Source: Lamellibrachia columna
Taxonomy: Eukaryota > Annelida > Polychaeta > Sabellida > Siboglinidae
NCBI GenBank assembly: GCA_963662155.1
Contig: OY759271.1
Location: forward strand, 12,850,898 to 12,914,897
DNA: 64,000 nucleotides
Direction: 5' to 3'
Shown: piece after piece, positions 28,201 through 42,413 of the stretch
Numbering within the stretch: position 1 is the first letter of the stretch
How the letters are laid out: every line of letters starts with the position of its first letter
The notes under the pieces: model-generated
The model's input: only the letters and a program-made list of their open reading frames with translations
Databases searched by the model: none
What the model was told of the DNA's origin: nothing
Made by a program: the position numbers and the translations under genes

Positions 28201-30247
28201 TGTCGTACTGATCAACGCTCTAAACTACACTGTCTTGAGTGTCTATAATTCACTGACGTACTGATCAACGCTCTAAACTACACTGTCTTGAGTGTCTATA
28301 ATTCACTGTCGTACTGATCAACGCTCTAAACTACACTGTCTTGAGTGTCTATAATTCACTGTCATACTGATCAACGCTCTAAACTACACTGTCTTGAGTG
28401 TCTATAATTCACTGTCATACTGATCAACGCTCTAAACTACACTGTCTTGAGTGTCTATAATTCACTGTCATACTGATCAACGCTCTAAACTACACTGTCT
28501 TGAGTGTCTATAATTCACTGTCATACTGATCAACGCTCTAAACTACACTGTCTTGAGTGTCTATAATTCACTGTCATACTGATCAACGCTCTAAACTACA
28601 TTGCCTTGAGTGTCTATAATTCACTGTCATACTGATCAACGCTCTAAACTACACTGTCTTGAGTGTTTATAATTCACTGTCATACTGATCAACGCTCTAA
28701 ACTACGCTGTCTTGCGTGTCTATAATTCACTGTCATACTGATCAACGCTCTAAACTACACTGTCTTGAGTGTCTATAATTCACTGTCATACTGATCAACG
28801 CTCTAAACTACACTGCCTTGAGTGTCTATAATTCACTGTCATACTGGTCAACGCTCTAAACTACACTGTCTTGAGTGTCTATAATTCACTGTCATACTGA
28901 TCAACGCTCTAAACTACACTGTCTTGAGTGTCTATAATTCAATGTCATACTGATCAACGCTCTAAACTACACTGTCTTGAGTGTCTATAATTCACTGTCA
29001 TACTGATCAACGCTCTAAACTACACAGTCTTGAGTGTCTATAATTCACTGTCATACAGATCAACGCTCTAAACTACACAGACTTGAGTGTCTATAATTCA
29101 TTGTCATACTGATCAACGCTCTAAACTACACTGCCTTGAGTGTCTATAATTCACTGTCATACTGATCAACGCTCTAAACTACACTGTCTTGAGTGTCTAT
29201 AATTCACTGTCATACTGATCAACGCTCTAAACTACACTGTCTTGCGTGTCTATAATTCACTGTCATACTGATCAACGCTCTAAACTACACTGTCTTGAGT
29301 GTCTATAATTCACTGTCATACTGATCAACGCTCTAAACTACACTGCCTTGAGTGTCTATAATTCACTGTCATACTGATCAACGCTCTAAACTACACTGTC
29401 TTGAGTGTCTATATTTCACTGTCATACTGATCAACGCTCTAAACTACACTGTCTTGAGTGTCTATAATTCACTGTCATACTGATCAACGCTCTAAACTAC
29501 ACTATCTTGAGTGTCTATACTTCACCGTCATACTGATCAACGCTCTAAACTACAATGTCTTGAGTGTCTATAATTCACCGTCATACTGATCAAAGCTCTA
29601 AACTACACTGTCTTGCGTGTCTATAATTCACTGTCATACTGATCAACGCTCTAAACTACACTGTCTTGAGTGTCTATAATTCACTGTCATACTGATCAAC
29701 GCTCTAAACTACACTGTCTTGAGTGTCTATAATTCACTGTCATACTGATCAACGCTCTAAACTACACTGCCTTGAGTGTCTATAATTCACTGTCATACTG
29801 ATCAACGCTCTAAACTACACTGTCTTGAGTGTCTATAATTCACCGTCATACTGATCAAAGCTCTAAACTACACTGTCTTGAGTGTCTATAATTCACCGTC
29901 ATACTGATCAACGCTCTAAACTACACTGTCTTGAGTGTCTATAATTCACTGTCATACTGATCAACGCTCTAAACTACACTGTCTTGAGTGTCTATAATTC
30001 ACTGTCATACTGATCAACGCTCTAAACTACACTGTCTTGAGTGTCTATAATTCACTGTCATACTGATCAACGCTCTAAACTACACTGTCTTGAGTGTCTA
30101 TAATTCACTGTCATACTGATCAACGCTCTAAACTACACTGTCTTGAGTGTCTATAATTCACTGTCATACTGATGAACGCTCTAAACTACACTGTCTTGAG
30201 TGTCTTTAATTCACTGTCATACTGATCAACGCTCTAAACTACACTGT
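19220..30247. repeat. 53-bp satellite array, 208 copies
   Basis: The monomer is 53 bp. Key parts are CTGTCTTGAGTGTCTATAAT, CACTGTCATACTGATCAACG and CTCTAAACTA. The heptamer CACTGTC occurs twice per monomer (23 and 30 bp apart), and there is a BclI-type TGATCA palindrome. The CTGTC register at 19,220 and the final CTGT at 30,244 differ by exactly 208 x 53 bp, and an intermediate check at 25,739 is also in phase. Substitutions only were seen (TCATAC/TCGTAC, GAGTG/GCGTG, ACTGTC/ACTGCC and others). There is no open frame. Shared rare variants reveal a 52-unit higher-order repeat (see findings). Confidence 0.98.
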
Positions 30248-31499
30248 AAAAATAATGAGCATACATCTACTCAAAATGATTGCCACTCACCTGCAACCAT
30301 TGTAGTAGAGGTTTACTTAATTCTAAATGTAAACGTCTAGATGATTTAGTAAAGGTTAGCATACTTCCAGTAAAAGTTCGAGAGGGCATTTAGTTTTACT
30401 CCAACTGGTTAAAGGTATCCCTTTTCTCGAGTAAAGGTTTTTTTGCTTCCAATTAAGTGCCCAGGTTAACCTGTACTGCAGGTAGAGTGAAATGCACGAA
30501 TGAAATGTAAACATACTTTTTATTAGCTTAACAAATAAATCATGGCATATACATTCCACGAACATTACAATGTGATGAGCTAGAAATGCATGTTTATTTA
30601 ACAGACGGTTGAAAGTAAACATTTCTGAACGTTAAAAGTTCCCAAAGATGAATGGTAGGAAATATGTGTACTTAATGTACAGGTGCGTAACCTTCACGCA
30701 TGCGCAGTGCACGTGATCTTGACCTGCTGTACATGATGTACACACAGGTCCTACCAATCTTCTATGGCAACTCATCCCGCCACGACTTAGCAAACAACAG
30801 TCATGAATACATGTATATGCAGTTTTGTAAACTTAATATGTGAAAGAACATTCATGCTCAGCTGAACGTACAATGCAGTATAATTTATGTAGGATAAGTG
30901 CTCACTTTTTCTTTTAAAATGCACAAGTTGTTTTCTGTATCCGCTAGTGCGCGCTTACTGCATAGAAAAGTTAGCTTTTAGTATTTACACTATTGTATGA
31001 TTTGTTGGTATATAATGTTTGAGATAACCTCAATTTCTGTTTCACCATTATGATATATCTAATATTAGAATGTACTTTATGTTTCCTGTGGTGTCGGATG
31101 CGTAGAGAGTCGCTGGTCTAGTTTCAAGTGTGGCCGCAGCTTGTTTGATGTAGGAATAAGGGAGGCGGAAACATATGTAAGGTTTGTTAAGGGCATATTT
31201 TAATGCCAGGTTGTATGCATCACAAGTACACCAGTAAACATAATAATTGTACATACAAGTCGATTATAACCAGTTATTGATGTACCCAATAAAACAACAG
31301 TGTATGCACACAACCAATCAAACTGGTAATCACCATAATACATCAAAGGTGAGGGGCTACCTGCCACAGGCACTACTCCATAGAGAGAAGTGCCACCCCC
31401 ACCCAAGGCCATATGCTTACTGATAACCTGTCTATTTAAGTGCGCATACTGCAACTGAAGAATAACTGTGAATTAGGAAACTTTTTATGAGCATGCATT

Positions 31500-31665
31500 T
31501 TATTTATTTATTTATAATAATTATTTATTTGTTCAATATATTTATTTATTTACTATATTTATTTATTTATTAATCGAATACTCTATTTTGTTCAATGTTT
31601 TGTACGTGCCTATGAATGGGCTGGTCCAGAATATATGGCGCTATATAAACATTTTTAATAATAAT
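31500..31665 (+). mobile_element. Retroelement 3' tail remnant (GCGCTATATAAA type)
   Basis: TTTATTTATTTA-rich sequence leads to GGCGCTATATAAACATTTTT and an AATAATAATTT run. A GCGCTATATAAA end is common to many metazoan SINE/LINE 3' tails. No body is recognisable upstream. Confidence 0.45.
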
Positions 31666-32385
31666 TTACTGGTGTCTTCTATCAACTTTAGGTCCTTTTA
31701 ACTGGAATATCAAGTTAGCAGTTGAGGCTTCTTAACAAATATTTTTAAACATCCCCACTCGCTTCATTCTACACAGGTTGTCAACATAGCAACATTAATT
31801 GGAACATCAATACCAGTGATTCACAATGGCTCTCGTTATAAAAAAGTATGTCCTTCGGAGCATAAACAATGAGGACATTCCGCATGGAACCATCATTTTG
31901 TATAATCTAACCAATGTAAGACATGGGGAGATGAAGGAACCATTAGTTTGTATAATCCAACCAATGCAAGACACGGGGAGATGAAGGAAAACCAGCAGTC
32001 CATGAAAATCATGTCGTGCATCATGGATTTTGTTTTGTAAATTATCACATTAATTTAAAATGTGATAATGCCAATGCTACTGGAGGATAAAAATAGTGTA
32101 TTATTACATCTAGGTAGATCTATTTAACGTATTATGTAAACACATAATTTTGCACAAGCTAACATGTTTACCTGCCTGTTTACTGCTACTGGTAGTACTG
32201 CCACTAGTGTGACTAAAATGATGATAGAGAAATGGGGGTTTAACAGAGATAAAACAAAATTAATACGGATTATTGCAAGACAATAAAACATATTTATTAT
32301 GCAACTACATAATACTGCTCAGCAGTCAACAATATAGTAGGCCACTTCTATTTATATACAATACAAAGTCCATTTCCCCCCATAT

Positions 32386-33768
32386 ATACTAGAGTTGCCT
32401 AAATTCGTGCACTTTTTGGTTCGCGTATGCAAGGTCAACATAACTATCGAACTATTATTTTAGTAAATAAATTCCTCATTTTTGAGTGATACAATGTGGA
32501 TTAATGAGGCTGTCAGTTCAGCGTAAACACTGATCTCCAGTGATCAACCGCTAGATGCAAAACGACGAAGTATTGCTTTCCCATGGAATTGAGCGACGCA
32601 CAAAGTTGGGACACGCAACCATAAAAGCTGCAAATGGTTAAAATAAATAATGTTCTAATTTATTTTTAGTTTGACTACTATAATCGTACTAAATGGATAA
32701 AACAATTCGTTACCGTTAGCGTTGCCCTATTAAGTGAAACCAAAGGCATTTTTGGGGCTTTTGCACCTATAAGAGTATTTGAAAACTAACCATTTGCAAC
32801 TATAATCAAGAATGTCACGCAAGTGATTAACTAAATATACCTCGTTGAACATCGGAAATCTTGTTTGCAAGGGCAGCGCCACATTTGTTCAGAATCATAC
32901 GTCAAAAGTGCTGACTAGGTTTCCACAACTCAACTTTAAACGCCTGATTGTAGACGTAGACGATTTTAGTCACATACTTGCCAATAAGTATGGATATGCT
33001 GTTTGCGTCTAAAATTAACGTATTTAGCAAGATAATCCATTCATTCATTGTTTACTAACCGCCTCGCATTCCGATTAAACAATTCTGTTTTTATGATCGA
33101 GTGTGTCGAAGCCTTCGGCTGAGGTACATGCTGGAAGATCGTCTGTACCGCTTCAGGCTTTAACGTTCTCCGTCGTTTTCGTTTTGAAGGATCTTAACCC
33201 ATTAGTTGATGAAATATATCAACTTCAGAACACGACTCTTGAAAATGGGCCGAACAAAGTCTAACATAACGTGTGGGCTTCCAATCAGCCCGCCCACAAT
33301 TGTGAATTCATTGCTTCACTACTGTCTGTTTTTTTCACAGGAAATCGAAAAAGGTCAACTCTCTATACTTCGCTGAATCATGTTTAAACCCGAATGCTGA
33401 ATAGTACATCATTATAAGAGGTTTTGCTGCGTGTAAATCCAACATAAAAGCAAATAAAAATGTAATTGCACATCTCAACTACGTTAAAAACACACGCGAT
33501 ATGCACAGCCTACGTCACAGCCGCGTGAGGGGTTAAGGTACTGTTCGCCGCTGATTGGTCAAAATTGCAAACACCGATGAATATGTCAGCCTCCACGAAA
33601 TATGACATTATACCAGAATTTCGCACATTTAGAACAGACTCCCAGTAAACCGATTGCATGATATTCTTGATTATAATAGCAAATGGTTAGTTTTTAGGCA
33701 CTCTTACAGGTGCAAAGGCTCGAACCAAAACAGCAAAAGGTGCACGAAACTTAGACAACTCGCGTATA
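32386..33768. mobile_element. Inverted-repeat (MITE-like) element, 1.4 kb
   Basis: The outer arms are GAGTTGCCTAAATTCGTGCA at 32,392 and the reverse complement of 33,741-33,762 (GAGTTGTCTAAGTTTCGTGCA). Inner arms at about 32,745-32,822 and 33,655-33,725 share GCACCT.TAAGAGT and AAAACTAACCATTTGC plus TATAATCAAGAAT in opposite orientation. On the left the outer and inner arms are about 300 bp apart, but on the right they are contiguous, so the left arm seems to have been split by inserted sequence. TATATA flanks both ends. No coding potential. Confidence 0.65.
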
Positions 33769-34054
33769 TAATTGACCTATGACATTACTCATGCTGCTAT
33801 CGAATTGACCCCTAAACATATATACATACAGTACAAGTGTTTTTAACAAAGCACAAGTTTTGCAGTGTAGTAAGGATTTCTCAGCTACAATGCACAATTA
33901 CACAAATTAGTAATCCCATGTTAACCCAGTTAGTCAAGATACTGGCACAACACCAGCCAAAGTTAAGGTTCACATCAGTTAAGTGGACATATACCATGAA
34001 ATAGTAAACGTTAACTTAGCATAGGACACAATTACACTTTTTCTTTTTAGAGTG

Positions 34055-34553
34055 TAGCCACGAATGTTCGTGATGTTCATATTAATACATATCTCTTCGA
34101 TACCATTTATCGCAGACAGACGAACGCACACTGCTCATATATTGCAAGAAGTTAGTTGAGCCATGTGCACAATCAGGTGGACTTAATTCAAGACTAAGTG
34201 GAGTTCGAGGCGTCCTGCCTCTTGGACCAATTCAATATGCGATGTACGCGGCGGCTCCACAGATACAGCACAGCGACAACGATCTACGCGGCGGCTCCAC
34301 AGATACAGCGACAACGCTTCATCTGTAATGATGTCATTAACTTAATTTTCTTCGCATCGATGTCCATTATCTGACCCGGTTCTGTCCGTCTGCGCGGTGT
34401 CCTTCTACATGTCCTTCAAACCGATGTTTTCTTTTGCTAATTTGACTGCTTCTCGTTATTCCTAGAAATCCTAGATACTGTGTCTTCTCCTTGACGATTT
34501 AAACTAGTTCCGTTCATTTTAGAACACGTTCTTCGGTAGCGTGGTGTGTTCAT

Positions 34554-34556
<3 letters not shown>
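34055..34556. other. Unassigned stretch with a 39-bp tandem duplication
   Basis: TACGCGGCGGCTCCACAGAT occurs at 34,245 and 34,284. Nothing else was seen. Confidence 0.6.
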
Positions 34557-34651
<95 letters not shown>

Positions 34652-34667
34652 GGGGGGGAGGGGGGTG

Positions 34668-34729
<62 letters not shown>
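34557..34729. repeat. (GT)n microsatellite with internal G-tract
   Basis: GT repeats are interrupted at 34,649-34,670 by runs of 10, 6 and 4 G separated by single A and T. This fits a G-quadruplex pattern. Confidence 0.97.
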
Positions 34730-34732
<3 letters not shown>

Positions 34733-34884
34733 CTCATCATGAATTGAATTTTATTTACTTTGCTGATAGTCTATCCGGCATGTGCTGACTAATATTAAAT
34801 ATTCCACTTTCGTATAAATACGCAAACCAGAAATAACATTCGAGAACTCTTGTATTGGCACTAATGCATAAGAGTCATGTGTCG

Positions 34885-35150
34885 ACTGGGTTGCGAGTAC
34901 CCGCAGTGCACAATGCGGGCTCTGGGTCATTGCAGTGCCCAAGGCGGGTTGCGGGTACCCGCAGTGCACAATGCGGGCTCTGGGTCATTGCAGTGCCCAA
35001 GGCGGGTTGCGGGTACCCGCAGTGCACAATGCGGTCTCTGGGTCATTGCAGTGCCCAAGGCGGGTTGCGGGTACCCGCAGTGCACAATGCGGTCTCTGGA
35101 TCATTGCAGTGCTCAAGGCGGGTTGCGGGTACCCGTAGTGTGCTAGACGG
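34885..35150. repeat. 58-bp minisatellite, ~4.5 copies
   Basis: The unit contains GGCGGGTTGCGGGTACCCGC, AGTGCACAATGCGG and TCTGGGTCATTGCAGTGCC. GCGGGTACCCGC is a perfect palindrome in each unit. Open plus-strand frames here are repeat artefacts. Confidence 0.95.
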
Positions 35151-35864
35151 GCTGCGGGTAGCAGCAGAACACATGGCAGGCGCGGGCCTCAGTAAGTGAA
35201 TGACGGTTTACTGCGAGCATTTTGTAGGATACAAAAATAGAGAAGCAATTGGCAAAATAAATACAACTGTGCCACTATTGTGTGTCACTAATGTGTGTCA
35301 TTAATACGTGTTACTAATGTGTGTCACTAATATGAACTAATATTATTCGTGGTCAGTTTATCGGTTATATAGCCAATGTAACCCGTAAATGTTTCCACAA
35401 TTAGTGACACATGTAATATAATAAAAAACACTATTTCTTAAAATTACTAACTTTTTGATTGGCAAGTAGGTGATGCCAACAATGTTCTGATATTACAGGA
35501 ATAGGTTCTTGGACACATTTTTCATTTCCAGCTTCAAGGTTTTCTGTTGATTGCAGTGCCATAATCTAACTGGTCACACGATCACATACAAGACATGGTT
35601 GACAGCACGATGAACACAAACATTATGACATGGTCAATAATAACTAGCATGTGAGTTTGCTCCGGCCAATTAACTCATTCAGTAATACCAAGTAGTCCTC
35701 TTTAGTAGCTGTCACCTAATAGCCTTGGAAACGCACATGTATCATTGATGAATCTGCGATAATTGTTTACTATTACTATAAACAAGTTGCAAATGTTTCT
35801 TAATTACATTATTATAGTAACTTAGTCTGCACGGCATTTGATCACACAAAGCTTAATCACAAAC
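35151..35864. other. Unassigned AT-rich stretch
   Basis: A short phrase ACTAATGTGTGTCA recurs near 35,286-35,330. No gene was seen. Confidence 0.55.
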
Positions 35865-35985
35865 CATTTGGTCACATAATGAAGGGCAGGACATTTGGTC
35901 ATATAATTAAAGGGCGGGATATTTAGTCACATAATGAAGGGCGGGACATTTAGTCACATAATGAAGGGCTGGATATTTGGTCACA
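35865..35985. repeat. 27-bp tandem repeat, ~4 copies
   Basis: The unit is like ATTTGGTCACATAATGAAGG plus GCGGGAC, with small length differences. A diverged copy precedes it near 35,838. Confidence 0.85.
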
Positions 35986-36291
35986 ATTTTATTATATGAA
36001 TCACAACACAACATTGCTATGATAGGATAAGATATGTTTTCTTTAATCCAATACATGTATACACATCGGGCGACCAAATGTAGTAGACACTTCATCACAC
36101 GACATTGTGGTCATTCGCTGCAGGATGCGACATTTGGTGGTTAGAACACACGACTAAGTAAAAGTAATAAAAATGTCAACACCAGCGAAGCGCATGTATA
36201 GAAGATCCCAAACTGATTCCGTTTATTCGTCATGCGATGATTTATAAGTGCACCATGGCTACGCAACTGGGAGAAAACTGGCGATGAGCGG

Positions 36292-36521
36292 CACGTCATG
36301 TCATCTGCGTTATCTTTTAATGTCATGCAGTCTGATTGCTGGCCCGCTATCGTCGTTGCGTTGTCCACAGCCAATCATCTACACCGGGATTATGTTGCTT
36401 TGCATTCACGTAGACGCCAGGGTCGCAATCAATGAATATGTAGCCCACACCAAATCCTTTCCGCAATCAACGTTTCACTCGCGATTCGGAAATCTCGTTC
36501 GTGTTGGCAGCTGTGGCAAGA
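36292..36521 (+). repeat. Dispersed repeat, copy 2 (partner at 11.7 kb)
   Basis: Homologous to 11,724-11,962 as described there. Homology starts near CACGTCATGTCATCTGCG and ends near CAGCTGTGGCAAG. The flanks differ, so the boundaries appear real. Confidence 0.8.
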
Positions 36522-36805
36522 TATGAGAATACGATTGTCTCGCGGAAAGCCTGGTTTTGTCTCTGTTCTGCAAACTTTGACTCTGCCTTATTAGCTTCGT
36601 CTGTTTTGTGCCAGTACAGCGGACTCCTCTTAGTAGAATCACATGTAACATAACACGAAGCCGCTTAGCAGAATCAGTTACATTGGGATTGGGTTTGAGC
36701 ATCTTTCCGTATTCTATGTGTATCAAAGTGCGCCACTTAAGAGAATCCGCTCCCCCAATAGAATCAAATAATAACCATATCGCAAGAAAGATACATATAC
36801 GCTTG

Positions 36806-37290
36806 GAGAGTAACTAAACTGATTCCAGAACTGAGAGACCTCCGCTATGATGAAGAACGTCTAAATGAATGTCGCTTAGCAACCGTAGAAACAAGGACGC
36901 TTAAGAGGATATCAAATTGAAGTACTTAAGATAATGAATGAGTATGAAAGTATTGGTAGGAATATTTTTTGTAACGTAGGAAAGATAGAAGAACTAGAGA
37001 AACCGATGTATTTTTAGTGAAGGAACGGTGCAGATGATATATCAGGAATACTCATTTTCACAAAGGACAATGAATGAATGGAACACATTATCTACAGATG
37101 TAACTGTTAGCAGCGTGAATATGTTAACATAAATTGACAAATATCTCAGAGGGGCGGGTTACACATATATGAAGAATTGTTGGACTCTCGATAAGCCAGT
37201 GGCTTCCTTGTCTACTTGCCATCTGGGTGTTTTGCCTTGGAAGGCAATCTTGTTAAATCTTTTAATCTCAGAAGTAATTTTGTAAACGAC
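36806..37290 (+). mobile_element. CR1-like LINE 3' end, family copy 1
   Basis: A frame-broken coding remnant reads TKLIPELRDLRYDERLNE, then GYQIEVLKIMNEYESIGRN, and later YSFSQRTMNEWNTLS and KIDKYLRGAGYT, which is the usual end of CR1/L2-type ORF2. The 3' UTR phrase TTGTTGGACTCTCGATAAGC and ...CTTGTTAAATCTT is shared with the copies at 38.9 and 44.6 kb. Several frameshifts make it non-functional. Confidence 0.85.
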
Positions 37291-37315
37291 GTCCACTGTA
37301 CTATACTAATATGGG

Positions 37316-37562
37316 GGGGGGGGCGGTTGCTGCCTTTTGGAAGCTTTGGCAATTTTGTTCATACCACGTTGCCACAGTTCACTCAGCTGTATAAATGAGT
37401 ACTTGGCTAAAGACAGAGGTGGATATTTGAACGAATAATCTTCGCGCAGTAACTCCATATGGCGTTGGAATGAACATGTCTACCAGGGCGTGAAGTGTAA
37501 AGTGCATAGAACAGTCCCAAAGACTGGACACTGCGCAACATAAGAACGCACCTTTACCTTTT
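37316..37562 (+). mobile_element. SINE, headless copy
   Basis: The body aligns with 42,165-42,413: CCACGTTGCCA, TCA.CTGTATAA, GACAGAGGTG, TCTTCGCGCAGTAA, GAACAGTCCCAA and a final ACGCACCTTTACCTTT. The tRNA-like head is replaced by an 11-G run. Confidence 0.85.
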
Positions 37563-37889
37563 ACTAACATTGTAGCCAAAAGTGTCGCCCAGCATTTCAC
37601 ACAAAAACGACATACAAACGTTGCACAAATGAGCTAGCATGTTGCAGTGGAAACTGGGTAGGTTTGAATTTTTTGCAAAATTAATTTGAAATGAGACTAG
37701 CGAAAAACTGATATGAGGAGGGACTTTGAAGGGATGTCAGTGACAATCTGCTGATGCTTATTAGTCCGTCGCCATCAACGTCACCCGTGCAGGCAGGTGT
37801 GCACACTTCTCTGTGCGCGTAGAGTTACACGGATGAAAGAGTATTTGTAATTATTGTGTTAGTAAGCATGGTACAAAAATAAAACATAG

Positions 37890-38022
37890 CTCTAACGGAG
37901 GCAGGCCTCTGGAGATTGGCCCTGTCGAAAGCAGGCCTCAGAAGATTGGCTATAAAGGAGGCAGGCCTCACTCAGGAGATTGGCTCTAAGGAAGGCAGGC
38001 CTCAAGAGATTGGCTCTAACTA
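37890..38022. repeat. ~33-bp tandem repeat, 4 copies
   Basis: The unit is built on GGAGGCAGGCCTC and AGATTGGCTCTAA with slightly variable spacers. The palindrome AGGCCT occurs in each unit. Confidence 0.85.
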
Positions 38023-38872
38023 CGATGAAACCGCCATATTGGTTCGCGCATGACAATTCTTTTCTATATTAGGTGTTTTATGCAATCACAAAAAAGAATA
38101 TAAAATGGGCAGTTTAATGCGATTTAGCTGACATGACGTGGCTAGTAAGACAATATCCACCAGGCTGCCCGGTTCTGATAAATGATAAACACAATAGGGT
38201 CAATGTGCATTAAACAATTTCACTCGTTAGGCGGAGCCACTTGAGCGATTGATTTTTTTGTTTGCGAAACGTGGTGGCGATCACACCGGCCCCCACAAAT
38301 ACGTAATGCTATACGTCTGGCGTTGGATTAAGATGTGAAAGCTTATACGCCTGGAATATGGCGCACGTGAATAGAGAAATGGTCATAGATTATGGTAGAT
38401 GATACCAACCCTAACATGATAGATGTTATTGAACCGTGGGCTAACACACACATATCACAGAGAAGCCCAATTACCCCAACAGAAAATAAGACAGTTGCCC
38501 TAATAGCCATCCAAATCATAAATAGACCAATGCGCACTTCGTTTTAAGTAATGCTACTAGAACGATCCCCAGCTGCTGTCGCTGTCAGTTTATTCTAAGT
38601 TATCACGTGTAAGCCACCGTGTTTGCAACGGACGACGTTCGTTACTTATGCTCGTCATGTCTTCCCTGCGGCACGGTTCGTGTTAATAATGATGTATTAT
38701 ACGCAAGCCAGTAATGCCTGTGGCAACGGCGAAGAACTGATGCCGCGTTACCATCGCCAACACGTCCTGTCCAATTAATGTGACTAAGGTTCACATGAAG
38801 AACTTGGTCAGTCGCGAGGACGTATTCGGACAGTGGCTCAACGGACAATTGCTCAAAGGCGCATGCTCACCA
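38023..38872. other. Unassigned stretch
   Basis: No coding exon, RNA or repeat family was recognised. Confidence 0.5.
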
Positions 38873-40805
<1,933 letters not shown>

Positions 40806-41598
40806 ATGTGAATAAAATAGGGTGTTCATTGCTCGCACATTTTATTTGATGTACATTTATTGTTGATAATAACATATACAATTGTAACGATCAAAATAAA
40901 ATAAAATTTACATAATGGGTTATTCCGAGACGTGCAGTGACATCGCAATGTGCGGGCCTCGCGAAGTATGACTGCACAGATTGCCATTATAATACACATT
41001 GACGTTTTAAGCAATACTATTGTTAATGATGACACAGCTTATTTTTCACTGTAATCGTGTAACGCAATCAAGAGTGATTGGAGAAATGGCAAACATGAAG
41101 TACGAAAACAATACGAAGACCAAGAATAAAAAGCTGCTATCAAAGGAATGACAATGGCATCAAATGTCGTGAAGATTGCACCACACAAACACAACGGAAA
41201 ACGCTAGTTTTCTGTTAATGCTGCGCTGACAAAATTCGTGTAATACAAAAAAAGACACATATCTAAATCGTTGTTTTTGCTAATAGTTTAAACATATTTC
41301 AGATACAATGAAGCACCTGTTTGTAAGAAACTGAAGCGTAAACAATTGCGAAAGGACGAGAGAAAATGGGTTATGTGATTACACCATCGTGGTGTTATTG
41401 TTAATTGCAATCTGTAGTCAAGTCGCGATGTAAACATGTTGTTGGAGCACCAAGTAGATATGCCCGTCACGTTGTCCTGGGCGTATTGTCGATCGATCTC
41501 GCTTGGCCTTTCTTGTCCGACCGACTATCTGTGGGTGACGCGTGACCTAAAGCACGACCAAGCGACTGATAACAGTGACAACAATTAATTTACCATCA
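40806..41598. other. Unassigned stretch
   Basis: AT-rich, and no exon or repeat family was recognised. Confidence 0.5.
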
Positions 41599-41627
41599 AT
41601 GTATGTATGTATGTCTCTGTGTGTGAT

Positions 41628-41684
<57 letters not shown>

Positions 41685-41790
41685 TTGCGTGTGTGCGTGT
41701 GTGCGTGTGTGCGTGTGTGCGTGTGCACCTATGTGCGCATGTGTGAGCGTGTGTGCGTGTGGGCATGTGTGTGCATGAATGCATGAATAC
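41599..41790. repeat. (TG)n compound microsatellite
   Basis: ATGT, TG, GCGC and TGTGCG repeats in succession, largely alternating purine-pyrimidine. Open frames across it are artefacts. Confidence 0.95.
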
Positions 41791-42094
41791 ACGTATGCAC
41801 GTATACTATTGTATTTAACGTTTCATCAGATAATATTTAAAGCATAATTAGTCTTCAGATTGTTGGGCAGAGTATGTGGCATACAGTCGTACAGTGCTAC
41901 TTCTGTCCTCCATAAAGGTATCTAGTCTGATCGCTGTTGTTGACAAATCATGTTTTACAAGCCACAGAGGTTTATCTCTATGTTTACATCTTGACCGCCC
42001 AGATGTGTTTGAATGACCCACATTAAAACAAATAATTTGACAGTTATCTGTTTACGAATATCGACCTTGCTGTTCAGCAGGCGATGTAAACAAT

Positions 42095-42413
42095 GGGGCG
42101 CGGGGGCGTAGCGGTTAGAAGGTTTGGCTCTCAATCGAGAGAACCCGGGTTCGAATCCTCTTGTCGCCGTTTCGAAACTTTGACAATTTCGTCCATCCCA
42201 CGTTGCCAGACTTCATTCAGATGTATAATACGTACATGGCTACAGACAGAGGTGTGTATTTGAATGAATAGTCTTCGCGCAGTAATAGCAGCGTACCTGA
42301 ATGCTTCCCAGAGAAGTCGAAATGAACGGGCCTGCCAGGGGGTGAAATGTAAAGCGCTTTGAACAGTCCCAAGGCCTGGATACCGCACTATATAAAACGT
42401 ACCTTTACCTTTA
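42095..42413 (+). mobile_element. tRNA-derived SINE, nearly complete copy
   Basis: The tRNA-like head (42,095-42,170) has an A box TAGCGGTTAGAAGG and a perfect B box GGTTCGAATCC about 32 bp apart, preceded by GGGGGCG. The body follows, with a 3' tail AAAGCGCTTTGAACAGTCCC, GCACTATATAAAACG and ACCTTTACCTTT. Copies occur at 37,316 and 3,031, and a diverged one may lie at 48,850. A tRNA-derived SINE would be copied by pol III transcription and LINE machinery in trans. Confidence 0.88.

Larger units (their letters stand above)
30242..34054. mobile_element. Candidate non-autonomous TIR DNA transposon, 3.8 kb
   Basis: The left end CACTGTAAAAATA (30,242) and right end CACTCTAAAAAGA (reverse complement of 34,042-34,054) form an AT-rich terminal inverted repeat with two mismatches in 13. 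Both are flanked by TA. Short GTTAA/AGTAAAGGT-like phrases recur just inside both ends. There is no transposase frame. The first six TIR bases overlap the last satellite monomer. The interior contains another inverted-repeat element (32,386-33,768) and a retroelement tail (31,500-31,665). The short AT-rich TIR makes the call tentative. Confidence 0.4.

Noticed and set aside
19220..30247. CRISPR-like regular repeat array
   Set aside because: Repeats are contiguous 53-bp units with no unique spacers, in an animal-type genome; this is a satellite.
42095..42170. Functional tRNA gene
   Set aside because: The A and B boxes are good, but the segment continues into a SINE body with other copies in the window and the acceptor stem does not close.
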